Assembly: GCA_964402065.1 (NCBI GenBank) | Contig: CAYOAN010000001.1 | Location: 372,001-436,000 of the forward strand | Source: CAIWMF01 sp964402065 | Lineage (GTDB): Bacteria > Verrucomicrobiota > Verrucomicrobiia > Chthoniobacterales > UBA6821 | Direction: 5' to 3' | DNA: 64,000 nt | Shown here: positions 17,790 through 27,106 of the stretch, piece by piece | Layout of the letters: each line of letters starts with the position of its first letter | Numbering within the stretch: position 1 is the first letter of the stretch | The notes under the pieces: generated by a model | What the model was told of the DNA's origin: nothing | What the model saw: the letters and a program-made list of their open reading frames with translations, nothing else | Databases searched by the model: none | Made by a program: the position numbers and the translations under genes

Positions 17790-19496
17790 TCAGTTTAAGC
17801 GATTGTTCCTTGCAAGCGATTTGTAGGAAGTATGTAGGATTTGATGGTACCTTTTATTCCACTCGCTAATGGGGGGCTCAATGCGTTTAGACCAATTTTG
17901 ATTACAGGCGGAACCAGGAATATTAAATTGCTGAGTGCTTCCGAAAAGGTCAGTAATCATCACAATGGCAAGCCACGAGTTAGTGGCATAGAGACGATCT
18001 AAAAGTTGTTCATGTATTTTTCCTAGATAAGAAATCATAGGGTCTTCTTCTGGGCTACCAATGAAGGCCAATAATTCCTTAAGCGTTTTCCATCCTCCTG
18101 AGCAAGCGCCTTCACGCTGAGCTTCTGATTGCCATGTTTCCCATTGTGTTCGAAATGGAGGATGGTCGTGAGTTGCATAGGTTGCTACTGAAATTCTGGG
18201 ATATTCTTGAGGAGAGAGCATTTTTCCTTCACTGCTGCGTGTCCACAGTGGAATTTTAAATCCTGGGATCTGCAGTTTGGCTAAACTTTCAGGAACATAG
18301 GGAGGTATTTCACCTAAATCTTCAGCAATAAGACGATTATTTCCTATTTCTTCTAAAAAAATTCGCAGCACCCTTTCCCCTCGGTTCTTATTGTGAGTTC
18401 GGTGTTCTATTGTATCGTCATCATAATCGATGAAACAGGGGAGACGACCGTTAGTAATTGCTTTTACTTCTTCAGGAGATTGGTTGATAAATTGAGCATC
18501 ATGCTCCGGTTTCCAAGGAAAAGAGTAAATGCGAAAAAGTCCTAATGCGTGATCAATGCGGAGGAAATGAAAGAGGGATCGGAGGTGGCGGAGGCGGTTT
18601 CGCCACCAAAGGAAATTGTCTTCTGACATTTTTTCCCAACGATAGAGGGGAATGCCCCAATTTTGCCCCCATTGCGTGGTGAATGGGTCTGCTTGGAAAA
18701 CTTTTTCAGGAGGGGCGCCTCCAAAACTTGTTATGTCAAATAGCTCAGGGTTCGAAAAAACATCAGCGCTTCCTAAATTAACACCAGTAGGAACATCACC
18801 AATGAGTGCCACTTCATGTTGTTCGGCAATTGAGAAAATTTTTTGCCACTGACGAAAGGCAACCCATTGTACATAAGAAAAAAAACAGCATCGGTCCTGA
18901 AAATTTTGCTGATCTTGTGCTGAGCGTTCTTTCAACCAAATGCGAGCTGTAGCTGCTTGACGAAGCGTAGAAGGCCAAGAGGATAAGTCATCGTTTTCTT
19001 CATGAAGTTCTAGGAGTGCGCGATACAGCGTGTAGTCTGAAAGCCACCAGGAATGGTCTTGTTGAAAATGACGATAATCTTGTACACGAGGAGAGGTAGT
19101 AGCAATTTTTTTAAAACTCTCCCATGAGGCAGTAAGAAGCTCTCGCTTCAGTTTTCTGACAAGAGGGTAGTTGATCGATCCGTTGCGCAAGGAGGCAAGA
19201 TCATAAGCACCAATTATTGTCTCATAAGTTTGAGGCGTGAGTTCTAAAATCCAGTGTGGATTAGTGGTGATCGTAGAAGGCTCTAGGGCCATAGCACTGA
19301 TAATACTGTAAGGACTGGTGCTTGCCCCTGATTCGTTAATCGGGAGTAATTGCAATGCACGAAATCCATTTTTTTGAGCCCAGGCAATCATTTCCGCAAG
19401 TGCGCTTGTATCGCCAATACCAAGATCCTCTTTCCCTTTTAAGGCAAAAAGTGGTGTTAAGACGCCTGCTATTTTTTGATAAGGATCAGACTGCAT
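17790..19496 (-). CDS. malQ: 4-alpha-glucanotransferase (amylomaltase, GH77)
   Basis: This 568-residue cytoplasmic enzyme transfers alpha-1,4-glucan segments in glycogen or maltodextrin metabolism. GH77 signatures are present: GVLTPLFALKGKEDLGIGD at the N-terminus; PTGVNLGSADVFSNPELFD; RIDHALGLFRIYSFP with the nucleophile region; and LIAEDLGEIPPYV with the acid/base glutamate. ATHDHPPFRTQWE is a variant of the usual THDN motif. The length is close to standard bacterial MalQ. No other glycogen genes are nearby. A heptamer array precedes the ATG on the leader side, and the upstream neighbour is divergent. Confidence 0.92.
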   Translation of the reverse strand: MQSDPYQKIAGVLTPLFALKGKEDLGIGDTSALAEMIAWAQKNGFRALQLLPINESGASTSPYSIISAMALEPSTITTNPHWILELTPQTYETIIGAYDLASLRNGSINYPLVRKLKRELLTASWESFKKIATTSPRVQDYRHFQQDHSWWLSDYTLYRALLELHEENDDLSSWPSTLRQAATARIWLKERSAQDQQNFQDRCCFFSYVQWVAFRQWQKIFSIAEQHEVALIGDVPTGVNLGSADVFSNPELFDITSFGGAPPEKVFQADPFTTQWGQNWGIPLYRWEKMSEDNFLWWRNRLRHLRSLFHFLRIDHALGLFRIYSFPWKPEHDAQFINQSPEEVKAITNGRLPCFIDYDDDTIEHRTHNKNRGERVLRIFLEEIGNNRLIAEDLGEIPPYVPESLAKLQIPGFKIPLWTRSSEGKMLSPQEYPRISVATYATHDHPPFRTQWETWQSEAQREGACSGGWKTLKELLAFIGSPEEDPMISYLGKIHEQLLDRLYATNSWLAIVMITDLFGSTQQFNIPGSACNQNWSKRIEPPISEWNKRYHQILHTSYKSLARNNRLN

Positions 19497-19504
19497 AAAA
19501 ATAG

Positions 19505-19532
19505 TCTGGAGACTAGAGGCCGGAGACTGTAG
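19505..19532 (-). repeat. Heptamer leader array upstream of malQ
   Basis: Four units in gene sense (CTACAGT, CTCCGGC, CTCTAGT, CTCCAGA), then CTATTTTT and the ATG. Confidence 0.7.
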
Positions 19533-19555
19533 GAATTGTTAGCACTTATTTTCAA

Positions 19556-19691
19556 AATCTGCTGATGTCGTGAAAGACTGCGTCACAACAGTGTTAGCGT
19601 CATTGAGTCTCGAGTATACACTGAGCCACTGTGCGACGTCGATATCTTCTCTTTCATGACTTCTAGTGATTTTGATGTTGAGTAGCAGATT
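19556..19691. repeat. Nested imperfect inverted repeat
   Basis: Three pairs of arms are nested around about 19615: AATCTGCT/AGCAGATT (19556-19563, 19684-19691), GTCGTGAAAGA/TCTTTCATGAC (19567-19577, 19650-19660, one mismatch) and CGTCACAACAGTG/CACTGTGCGACG (19581-19593, 19627-19638, imperfect). The element fills the malQ-19711 divergent gap. It may be a decayed palindromic or MITE-like repeat or a structured leader. Confidence 0.5.
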
Positions 19692-19710
19692 CTAATAAAA
19701 ATTTTTTAAC

Positions 19711-20418
19711 ATGAAAACCAAATGCCTTCACCCAATGCTTGTTTTGTTGTTGTTTTTTGTGGTGGCTTTTCAAAAAAGCTGGAGTAAGGAGCCCAAGCCT
19801 CTCTGGCAGACGCTAACGGGGCCTCAGCAGGAAATGCTGCAGGCAGGCAGGCAACTTTTAATAACGGAGGAAGTTCCCAACGCTATCTGGCCTCGTTTTC
19901 ATATTTACCTTCTTATTCCAGCTGCGCCTCGTGATGTCGAAGCCGTTTTTTGGGATGTTAGTGATGATGTTAATTATGTTCCCGATTGCGCCAAAGTAAT
20001 AGTGAATGCTCATCCAGTACCTAACGTTGTAGATGCAACTTATTACTTGAATGTCCCTCTGTTACCGCAAGAAATTTCTCAAGTTCAAACAGAAGTAACG
20101 CTACTTTCAAATGGTGCATACAATAACACGTGGACTGTTTTATCTTCGGTCTATAGCCAATCCGGTTCTGGGAGTTTTCTGATTGTGCCTCACGCTCAAG
20201 GTTCTTTGATTTGTTATACTAATTTTGTTGTTCCCAAAAGCAGTATTGCCTCTCTGTTACGTCATCAAGCCGAAAGCCAGCTTAATGTAACAGTGAAAAA
20301 GATTGCTCAACGAGTAGAATACGAATTGGAAAAAGCTCCTCAACATCATGCGGAGCAGTTAAAACAACTCGATGCTGCGCTAGAAAAAGTTCCTCAAGCA
20401 CCTGTTATTCATGAGTAA
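19711..20418 (+). CDS. Secreted START/SRPBCC-like protein
   Basis: This 235-residue protein has an N-terminal signal peptide (hydrophobic residues 9-22, cleavage near SWS-KE). The mature part resembles the helix-grip START/SRPBCC fold, which binds hydrophobic ligands. It shows an early segment like PAAPRDVEAVFWDVSDDVNYVPDC and an amphipathic C-terminal helix. That fold assignment is pattern-based and moderate. The C-terminal 30 residues are charged and helical. Its stop overlaps the dnaG start by 8 bp, so the two are translated together although no functional link is known. It may act in periplasmic lipid handling. Confidence 0.6.
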   Translation: MKTKCLHPMLVLLLFFVVAFQKSWSKEPKPLWQTLTGPQQEMLQAGRQLLITEEVPNAIWPRFHIYLLIPAAPRDVEAVFWDVSDDVNYVPDCAKVIVNAHPVPNVVDATYYLNVPLLPQEISQVQTEVTLLSNGAYNNTWTVLSSVYSQSGSGSFLIVPHAQGSLICYTNFVVPKSSIASLLRHQAESQLNVTVKKIAQRVEYELEKAPQHHAEQLKQLDAALEKVPQAPVIHE

Positions 20419-22174
20419 GATTTCTGAAGAGAGTATCGAACGCGTTGCAGCTGCTAACGACATTGTTGATGTTATTGGCTCCTATTTTCCACTGAAGCGC
20501 GCGGGGAACAGCTTTCGAGCACTTTGTCCTTTTCATCGTGAAAAGAGCCCTTCGTTTCATGTAAATCCCTCTCGGCAATCGTTTCACTGTTTTGGATGTG
20601 GTGCGGGGGGAGGGGTGTTTCGTTTTGTCATGGATTATGAACATGTCGATTTTCCAACGGCAGTACGACGTCTTGCGCAACGCGCAGGGATCGCTCTAAT
20701 CGAAAGTTCTGACCCCTATGAAACATCACGGCGTGAAAAGCGGAGTCGCCTTATTGAGCTGCATCGAAAACTGGCTCTATGGTATCATCATCAATTGTTG
20801 AGAACAGAAGCTGGTGCAGTGGCTCGTTCCTATCTTAAAAAACGAGGGATGACCAAGGAGATGGCAATTGAATGGCAGCTTGGGTACGCTCCGAGGGGGT
20901 GGCATACAGTGGAAGCATGGGCAAGAAATGAAGGTTTTACAACCTCTGAACTCCAAGAGGGGGGATTGTTATCAGTCAAAGAATCAGGCGAACAATACGA
21001 CCGCTTTCGTCATAGGCTGATGTTTCCCATTCGAAATGACTATGGTGACATTGTTGGGTTTAGTGGACGAACATTAGAGGAGGGAGGTTCTAATGAAGCG
21101 AAGTATTTAAATTCTCCCGAAACGATTCTTTTTAACAAAGGAAAATTGCTTTTTGGTTTAGATAAAAGCAAGAGAGCCATGATTGCAGAAAAAGAGGTTG
21201 TGGTGATGGAAGGGCAGCTTGATTTAATTTCGGCATTTGAACATGGCTGTTGCAATGTAGTAGCTCCTCAAGGAACGGCTTTCACAGCTGAGCAGGCTCG
21301 TTTATTGCGACGTTTTGTGGAACGTGTCATTCTTTGCTTTGATTCTGATACGGCAGGGAAAAATGCAGCAGAGCGTTCGCTTCCAGCTCTCTTGTCTGCA
21401 GGATTTGAAGTGAGGCTTGCTACATTACCTCCAGGAGAGGATCCCGACTCTCTCATTCGTCAATATGGAATAGAAGCATTTCAAAAGATTTTGAGTGAAG
21501 CGGGAGATTTTTTTGAAGTAACAATAAACCATGCTTTTCAAGAGTTGGGAGGGAGCTTGAGCCCACGAGCTACGGCTAGTCTTGCTCAACGTCTGGCGGG
21601 GTATATTTCTATGCTGTCAGAGGAAACCTTGCGTGAAGCAACAGCTTCAAAAATTGCAATCCGTCTTGGTATTTCCATGGAGGCCCTTATGAAGGCCGCT
21701 CGAAAAAACCTGCCCATAGAAGAAGAGACTCTTCCTGAAATTAAGGAAAAACCGCTGAAGCTTTCTGCTGGAATGGAACTGCTTTGTCGTTTGATCATTA
21801 CTTCTGCTGAGGCGCGAAGTTGGTTGCGCGAACAACAGCCTTCTTTTCCTGATAAAAACCATGAAGAGTGGATGTTGATTCAAGAGCTCTTAGGGCATTC
21901 TGTCTTGCTTGATCAAGGTTCTTTAGCGACTTTTCAAATACAACTCTCCTTGCCACTGCAGCGTCTTGTTTCCTCGTGGAATCTTGAACGAGAAATTGCT
22001 GATCCTTTAAGTAAAGTAAAAGATATTTGGAATGGCCTGTGCATGGCATATTGGAAACGACAACAGGCTTCTCTTACAACAGCATTAAAAAAACCAGGCC
22101 TTAAAAATGAAGAAATGATAAAAATTCAGAAAGAAATCCTTGACCTGCAGCGCTTCATCAACGACCTTTCTTAA
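20411..22174 (+). CDS. dnaG: DNA primase
   Basis: This 587-residue protein synthesises RNA primers for replication. The N-terminal zinc-binding domain has ligands Cys39, His42, Cys60 and Cys63 (CPFH...CFGC). It is followed by the RNA polymerase domain with YLNSPET and the TOPRIM motifs (VVVMEGQLDLISA; LCFDSDTAGKNAA). The C-terminal helicase-binding region is poorly conserved, as usual. The ATG at 20411 overlaps the preceding gene, and rpoD follows 227 bp downstream. This keeps the widespread dnaG-rpoD pairing of the macromolecular synthesis operon, but without rpsU. Confidence 0.95.
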   Translation: MSKISEESIERVAAANDIVDVIGSYFPLKRAGNSFRALCPFHREKSPSFHVNPSRQSFHCFGCGAGGGVFRFVMDYEHVDFPTAVRRLAQRAGIALIESSDPYETSRREKRSRLIELHRKLALWYHHQLLRTEAGAVARSYLKKRGMTKEMAIEWQLGYAPRGWHTVEAWARNEGFTTSELQEGGLLSVKESGEQYDRFRHRLMFPIRNDYGDIVGFSGRTLEEGGSNEAKYLNSPETILFNKGKLLFGLDKSKRAMIAEKEVVVMEGQLDLISAFEHGCCNVVAPQGTAFTAEQARLLRRFVERVILCFDSDTAGKNAAERSLPALLSAGFEVRLATLPPGEDPDSLIRQYGIEAFQKILSEAGDFFEVTINHAFQELGGSLSPRATASLAQRLAGYISMLSEETLREATASKIAIRLGISMEALMKAARKNLPIEEETLPEIKEKPLKLSAGMELLCRLIITSAEARSWLREQQPSFPDKNHEEWMLIQELLGHSVLLDQGSLATFQIQLSLPLQRLVSSWNLEREIADPLSKVKDIWNGLCMAYWKRQQASLTTALKKPGLKNEEMIKIQKEILDLQRFINDLS

Positions 22175-22401
22175 TCGGCCTTAAGAATTTTACTTGAGCT
22201 GCTTGCTGTTGCGATGCTCTGGTGCCATAGCTTCGTGTTGTTTTTACGCTCAGCTTCTGCGCTCAGAGGTGCTTCGTATCTATCAGCTCAAGCGAATTCA
22301 AGAAAGGCTTATCCTCATCTCCTTTCAGATCATAAAGAAAGGCGTTGCTGAGGCCCTTTTACAGACGCTGATGATTTAATTGACAACTATTACCTAATCC
22401 C

Positions 22402-24489
22402 GTGGCTACAAAACAATCTTCTTCTCAAAAATCAAAAAAATCGTTGCCAGCAAAAACAATAAAAAAAGTGGCTAAAAAAGATTCTTCTAAAAAAGGGCTG
22501 AAAGCTCCTGCTAAAAAAGTCTCTGTGGTAAAAAAAATCAAAAGCTTGAAAAAAGTTATTTCTAAACCTGTTAAGAAGGTTGCTGTTAAAAAGCAAGCTG
22601 TGTCTTCTAAAGTTGTAAAATTAAAAAAAACGAACTTAGACAATCAAGTTTCTAAAGCCTCTATCAAAAAAAATTCAGAGACAAAAAAAGCTAACGGAAA
22701 ACAATCATCTGGCACTTCCGCAAAGGTAGCGCCAAGCAGCACGGCGCCTTTAGCAAAGCCGGTTCCTGCAACTAGACAACCCTTTATTTCTGAGGCGACT
22801 CTTCCTTTGGTAAAAGGAAAAACGGGACGCACTTCTCCTGAGCATCAAAAACTCCTTCAAGAAAAAGTGAGAGAGTTGCTCAAGCTCGCCAAAGAGCAAG
22901 GGTATATCACCTTTGAAGATCTTGAAGAGTACTTGCCTTCAGAAATGAACAGTCCCGAAAATGTGGAGTTCATTTTAATTCAATTACGCTCTGTTGAGAT
23001 TGATATTATCGATTCTTCCGATGTCGATCGTGTTAAAGAAGTCAAAAAGTTAGATGACGATGATGATAAGGACGACAAGGACGATAAGGATGAGAAAATT
23101 GATGGGCGCCTTGATATACTTGATGATCCTGTTCGCATGTATCTCAAGCAAATGGGACAAGTTCCACTTTTGACACGAGAACAAGAGGTTGAAATTTCAA
23201 AGCGCATTGAAGAAGCAGAGGCAGCTATGCAAAACGTTCTTTATCGTTTTGGTTTTGTGGCTCACGCACACATTGATTTAGCACAACGTCTTCTTGACTC
23301 ACGTGAACGTTTTGATCGTGTTATTCTCGATAAGAAAATTGAAAGCAGAGAGCGCTATTTAAAAACACTCCCACGTCTTTGTCAGCAATTACAACGATTG
23401 GCAGATGAAATTTCTGCTGTTTATGCTAAAAAAATTGCTGCGAAAAAAGATGTTGGAGAGAAAGAGCTCCAGCAATTTGAAAAACAAGTTTTAGAAGTAG
23501 GTAAGCTTTATCCAAAATTTTTCTTCAAACAAAAAATTGTTGAAGATTTTGTCCTGCTTGCAGATGAACATCTAAAAACATTAAGAAATTTAGAAGAGGA
23601 GCATACAAAGCACACTAAAAGTACGGCTGATGCTTCTCGGCGTCTTTGCAATGCAATCTTAGCTCAACGTCAGGAACATCATCATCGCAATTGGATGTCC
23701 ACGGAGCATTTTGAAGATCAGCATCGCAATCTGAAAAAATATTTCCGTTCTGCACTACGAGCTAAGACAGAAATGGTTGAAGCAAACCTTCGACTTGTTA
23801 TTTCCATAGCTAAAAAGTATACGAATCGTGGTCTTTCTTTCTTAGATCTTATTCAAGAAGGTAATATGGGACTCATGAAAGCAGTCGAAAAATTCGAGTA
23901 TCGTCGAGGTTATAAGTTTTCAACTTATGCGACATGGTGGATTCGTCAAGCCATCACTCGCTCGATTGCTGATCAAGCCAGAACAATTCGTATTCCTGTT
24001 CACATGATTGAAACGATTAATAAATTGATTCGTGTTCAAAAGCAGTTGGTTCAGGAATATGGTCGTGAGCCGACCCCAGATGAAATTGCTGATGAAATTC
24101 AACTTCCTGTAGAGCGTGTTCGCGCTGTGTTGAAAATGGCACAGCAACCAATTTCGCTGCAAGCACCAGTTGGTGATAGCGATGATACGAGTTTTGGAGA
24201 CTTCATCGAAGATAAGTCCGCAGAAAATCCTGCTGATATGGCTGCGATTGTTCTGCTGAAAGACAAAATTAAAGATGTTCTTGATTCTCTTACAGAGCGA
24301 GAGCGCCAAGTGCTTGAACAACGCTTTGGATTGGTTGATGGGTATTCCAGAACACTTGAAGAAGTTGGAAAACAATTTAAAGTGACTCGGGAACGTATTC
24401 GTCAAATCGAAGCTAAAGCACTCCGTAAGATGAGGCATCCAACCCGCTTAAGGCAGTTAGAGGGCTTCTTGGAGCCTAAAGACTTATAG
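22402..24489 (+). CDS. rpoD: RNA polymerase primary sigma factor (sigma-70/RpoD)
   Basis: This is a 695-residue housekeeping sigma factor. The first 110 or so residues are an unusual Lys/Ala/Ser-rich, histone-H1-like tail. Region 1.1 (about 150-210) follows, then an acidic run DDDDDKDDKDDKDEK, region 1.2 (DPVRMYLKQMGQVPLL), the non-conserved insert, region 2 (IQEGNMGLMKAVEKFEYRRGYKFSTYATWWIRQAI split over 2.2-2.4), region 3 and region 4.2 (TLEEVGKQFKVTRERIRQIE). The start must be the GTG at 22402, since an in-frame stop lies 21 bp upstream. No clear Shine-Dalgarno is visible. The gap 22175-22401 after dnaG has no supported gene. Confidence 0.96.
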   Translation: MATKQSSSQKSKKSLPAKTIKKVAKKDSSKKGLKAPAKKVSVVKKIKSLKKVISKPVKKVAVKKQAVSSKVVKLKKTNLDNQVSKASIKKNSETKKANGKQSSGTSAKVAPSSTAPLAKPVPATRQPFISEATLPLVKGKTGRTSPEHQKLLQEKVRELLKLAKEQGYITFEDLEEYLPSEMNSPENVEFILIQLRSVEIDIIDSSDVDRVKEVKKLDDDDDKDDKDDKDEKIDGRLDILDDPVRMYLKQMGQVPLLTREQEVEISKRIEEAEAAMQNVLYRFGFVAHAHIDLAQRLLDSRERFDRVILDKKIESRERYLKTLPRLCQQLQRLADEISAVYAKKIAAKKDVGEKELQQFEKQVLEVGKLYPKFFFKQKIVEDFVLLADEHLKTLRNLEEEHTKHTKSTADASRRLCNAILAQRQEHHHRNWMSTEHFEDQHRNLKKYFRSALRAKTEMVEANLRLVISIAKKYTNRGLSFLDLIQEGNMGLMKAVEKFEYRRGYKFSTYATWWIRQAITRSIADQARTIRIPVHMIETINKLIRVQKQLVQEYGREPTPDEIADEIQLPVERVRAVLKMAQQPISLQAPVGDSDDTSFGDFIEDKSAENPADMAAIVLLKDKIKDVLDSLTERERQVLEQRFGLVDGYSRTLEEVGKQFKVTRERIRQIEAKALRKMRHPTRLRQLEGFLEPKDL

Positions 24490-24550
24490 TTTTTTCTGAC
24501 AACTTGCGCTGCTGTGGCGGGGGGAACTGCGTTGCAGCGGCGATGGTGTT

Positions 24551-24589
24551 AGCAAGCATACATGGTGCATGCAGCTGTTGCTGCTTGCT
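24551..24589 (+). terminator. Possible hairpin downstream of rpoD
   Basis: AGCAAGCA (24551-24558) pairs with TGCTTGCT (24582-24589), with a smaller CAT/ATG stem in the loop; only a weak T-rich stretch follows. It is the only structure I see in the 526-bp gap 24490-25015, which otherwise holds no convincing gene. Confidence 0.3.
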
Positions 24590-25015
24590 CTTCATTTCTG
24601 TCCGTAGGATAGAAAAAATATTTTTTCAGCTATAAGCGACATTATTAGCCATGGTGATCACTAAGTGTGGATCGCATGCTTTTATTTTCATTTGTCTCAT
24701 CATAGATAAGTTCCCTGAAAAATTGATAAAGCTTATTATCAAATTTTCTTTACCATTGCTCTCCATGGAAAGACACTTTGTGACTTCAATGCACTTTCGT
24801 ACAGAATTCATGTGGTAGCCACAAAAGCTCATGAGGCACCTAAAAACCCTGGAGGAGGGGCTTGTTGGTGATTGAAAAGCTTGGGCCTTTTTTAGAACAA
24901 CCTCCTGATTGCTTTTGCCCTCGATGTTTCTGCTATGGCAGATTCAAGCAAGAGCCGTTGAGCTTCTGCTATTCATGTTAGAGGTAGCAATGATGCTGCC
25001 TATGAAGTTGGCAGG

Positions 25016-26152
25016 TTATCGCTGGCTAATCGGCTCTACAACTTTCCCTTCAGTTGGGCCAACATACTCACTGAGAGGCCGGTAAAGGCGGTTGTCACTG
25101 AGCTGTTCTAAAACATGTGCAGTCCATCCTGCGGTGCGGGCAATCGAAAAAATGGGAGTGAACATATCGGTTGGCAATCCAAGAGAGTAGTAGACAATTG
25201 CAGAATAAAAATCGACATTCGCATTGAGGCCCTTCTTTTCTTTCATCAAGGTGGCAATGCGCTCTGCCATGCGAATCCATTTTGTTTCGCCAAGCTCTTC
25301 GCACATTGTTATTGCCATGGTGCGTAAGTGCGGAGCACGAGGATCAAGGGTTTTATAGACACGATGGCCAATTCCCATGATTTTCTTTTTATCAGTAAGA
25401 GCTTTTTCAATCCAAGCATCAACGTTAGATTCATCTCCAATTTCTTGAAGCATATGAATCACACCTTCATTGGCGCCTCCGTGTAAGGGCCCTTTGAGGG
25501 TGCCAATTGCTGAAGTAATTGCTGAGTAAATATCAGTCAAGGTTGCAATTGTAACACGAGCAGCAAAAGTTGAAGCGTTCATTCCATGGTCCGCATGTAA
25601 GACATAGCAGGTATCGAGTGTTTCAGCTGCTTCTTTAGTTGGGATTTCTCCTTGGAGTAAATAAAGAAAATGTTCTGCTTCCGTTAGTTCTTTTTTGATA
25701 GGAAGTAATTCCTTCCCTTGGCGAGCTCGATGATAGTAGGCAGCAACGACTCCAATTTTTGCAGTGATAGAAAGAGCTCTAGCGCGATTAAATTCAGGTG
25801 TTTTATTAAGAGAATCACCAGCTCCCTCTTTATCATAGAGGCCAAGCATTGAGATAGCTGTCCGAATTACATCCATCGGATTGGCGTTGCGAGGCGCTGA
25901 TGAAATAAAATTAATAACATCCTGAGGAAGCTCGCGGTGATTCGCAAGGTCTTCATGAAGCTTTAGAAGCTCTGCTGCTGTTGGTAATGTTCCATACCAA
26001 AGTAAATGAATAACTTCTTCAAAGCTAACTTTTCCAGCTAGCTCATCAATGTTGTATCCTTCATAAACCAACACACCTTGTTCTCCGCGAACATCGCTGA
26101 GGGCCGTTGTGTTAGCAATGATTCCTTCAAGTCCTTTGGCAGTGATGGGCAT
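25016..26152 (-). CDS. gltA: Citrate synthase
   Basis: This 378-residue enzyme condenses acetyl-CoA and oxaloacetate at the entry of the TCA cycle. Catalytic motifs are present: LHADHGMNAST with the first histidine, GGANEGVIHML, the second-histidine block MGIGHRVYKTLDPRAP, and the C-terminal aspartate region. The length matches the short, dimeric (type I) bacterial form rather than the about 430-residue NADH-regulated type. It is the last gene of the sucC-sucD-gltA run, 27 bp after sucD, with a short heptamer array in between. Confidence 0.95.
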   Translation of the reverse strand: MPITAKGLEGIIANTTALSDVRGEQGVLVYEGYNIDELAGKVSFEEVIHLLWYGTLPTAAELLKLHEDLANHRELPQDVINFISSAPRNANPMDVIRTAISMLGLYDKEGAGDSLNKTPEFNRARALSITAKIGVVAAYYHRARQGKELLPIKKELTEAEHFLYLLQGEIPTKEAAETLDTCYVLHADHGMNASTFAARVTIATLTDIYSAITSAIGTLKGPLHGGANEGVIHMLQEIGDESNVDAWIEKALTDKKKIMGIGHRVYKTLDPRAPHLRTMAITMCEELGETKWIRMAERIATLMKEKKGLNANVDFYSAIVYYSLGLPTDMFTPIFSIARTAGWTAHVLEQLSDNRLYRPLSEYVGPTEGKVVEPISQR

Positions 26153-26155
26153 AAA

Positions 26156-26176
26156 AATTAGTGGTGAAGAGTAATG
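26156..26176 (-). repeat. Short heptamer array upstream of gltA
   Basis: Three degenerate units in gene sense (CATTACT, CTTCACC, ACTAATT), 3 nt from the ATG. The sequence CCATTACTCTT is shared with the ubiD array. Confidence 0.5.
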
Positions 26177-26179
26177 GTC

Positions 26180-27061
26180 TTATTTTAGCAGAGGTATTAA
26201 TGTCTCTGCAATATCTGCTGGGCTTTCGGCAACAGCAATGCCGGCAGCTCGTAGCGCGTCTTTTTTACCCTGGGCAGTACCTTGACCACCTTGGATAATA
26301 GCTCCGGCATGTCCCATTCGACGGCCTTCTGGGGCTGTAGCTCCTGCAATAAAAGCAGCAATCGGTTTTTTACAATGCTCTTTGGCCCATGCCGCAGCAT
26401 CTTCTTCACCTGTGCCACCAATTTCTCCGATCATAATAATCGCTTCGGTGCCTGGATCTGCAGTGAAAAGCTTGAGTGCATCGGTGTGACTCATTCCATG
26501 AATAGGATCGCCGCCAATGCCAATGCAAGTCGATTGTCCAAGGCCTCGCGAGGTCAACTGCCAAACAGCTTCATAGGTCAACGTGCCAGAGCGAGAGATG
26601 ACGCCGATCTTTCCTGGCTTATGGATGTAACCTGGCATAATGCCAATTTTACATTGATCAGGAGTTATAATGCCTGGGCAGTTAGGACCGATGAGTGTGA
26701 GATCACGATTCAAGCGATCTTTTAAAGCAAATTTCACACGCATCATATCGTGAACAGGAATACCCTCAGTGATACAAACAACTAATTCAATGCCAGCATC
26801 AGCTGCTTCTAAAATTGCATCAGCAGCTCCTGCCGCAGGAACAAAAATCATCGTGGCATTACAGTCTGTTTGTTCACGGGCTTCAGCAACGGTATCAAAA
26901 ACTGGGATTGATTCATCGAATTTTTCTCCGCCACGTCCTGGAGTAACTCCAGCAACAACATTAGTACCGTAGTCACGGCAGCCGCGTGCATGGAAGGCGC
27001 CAGCTTTTCCGGTGATGCCTTGAACAAGAAGGCGAGTGTTTTTATCGACGAGAATGGACAT
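26180..27061 (-). CDS. sucD: Succinyl-CoA synthetase alpha subunit
   Basis: This 293-residue protein forms the CoA-binding subunit of the TCA enzyme that converts succinyl-CoA to succinate with substrate-level phosphorylation. Motifs seen are the N-terminal Rossmann segment (LLVQGITGKAGAFHA), IGPNCPGIITP, and the phospho-histidine loop GHAGAIIQGGQGTA. The length is standard. It is encoded 45 bp downstream of its partner sucC, with a heptamer array just before its ATG. Confidence 0.96.
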   Translation of the reverse strand: MSILVDKNTRLLVQGITGKAGAFHARGCRDYGTNVVAGVTPGRGGEKFDESIPVFDTVAEAREQTDCNATMIFVPAAGAADAILEAADAGIELVVCITEGIPVHDMMRVKFALKDRLNRDLTLIGPNCPGIITPDQCKIGIMPGYIHKPGKIGVISRSGTLTYEAVWQLTSRGLGQSTCIGIGGDPIHGMSHTDALKLFTADPGTEAIIMIGEIGGTGEEDAAAWAKEHCKKPIAAFIAGATAPEGRRMGHAGAIIQGGQGTAQGKKDALRAAGIAVAESPADIAETLIPLLK

Positions 27062-27063
27062 AG

Positions 27064-27090
27064 AAACAGGGGTGCAGGTTACAGGTTATG
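27064..27090 (-). repeat. Heptamer leader array upstream of sucD
   Basis: Gene-sense units CATAAC, CTGTAAC, CTGCACC and CCTGTTT end 2 nt before the ATG. Confidence 0.65.
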
Positions 27091-27106
27091 ATGGGCAGGG
27101 CTTAAA

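Noticed and set aside
22194..22379. Plus-strand ORF of 61 codons between dnaG and rpoD
   Set aside because: No recognisable feature or ribosome binding site; a chance ORF fits as well.
10782..24553. 12-mer GCTAACACCATC after gspE and its reverse complement after rpoD as a repeat family
   Set aside because: Only two copies with no shared flanking structure; chance cannot be excluded.
24626..24832. Minus-strand ORF of 68 codons in the gap between rpoD and gltA
   Set aside because: No domain, no Shine-Dalgarno, no operon partner, and composition like random sequence.
24490..25015. Possible pseudogene in the 526-bp gap
   Set aside because: Translations of all frames give only short pieces without similarity to any family I know.
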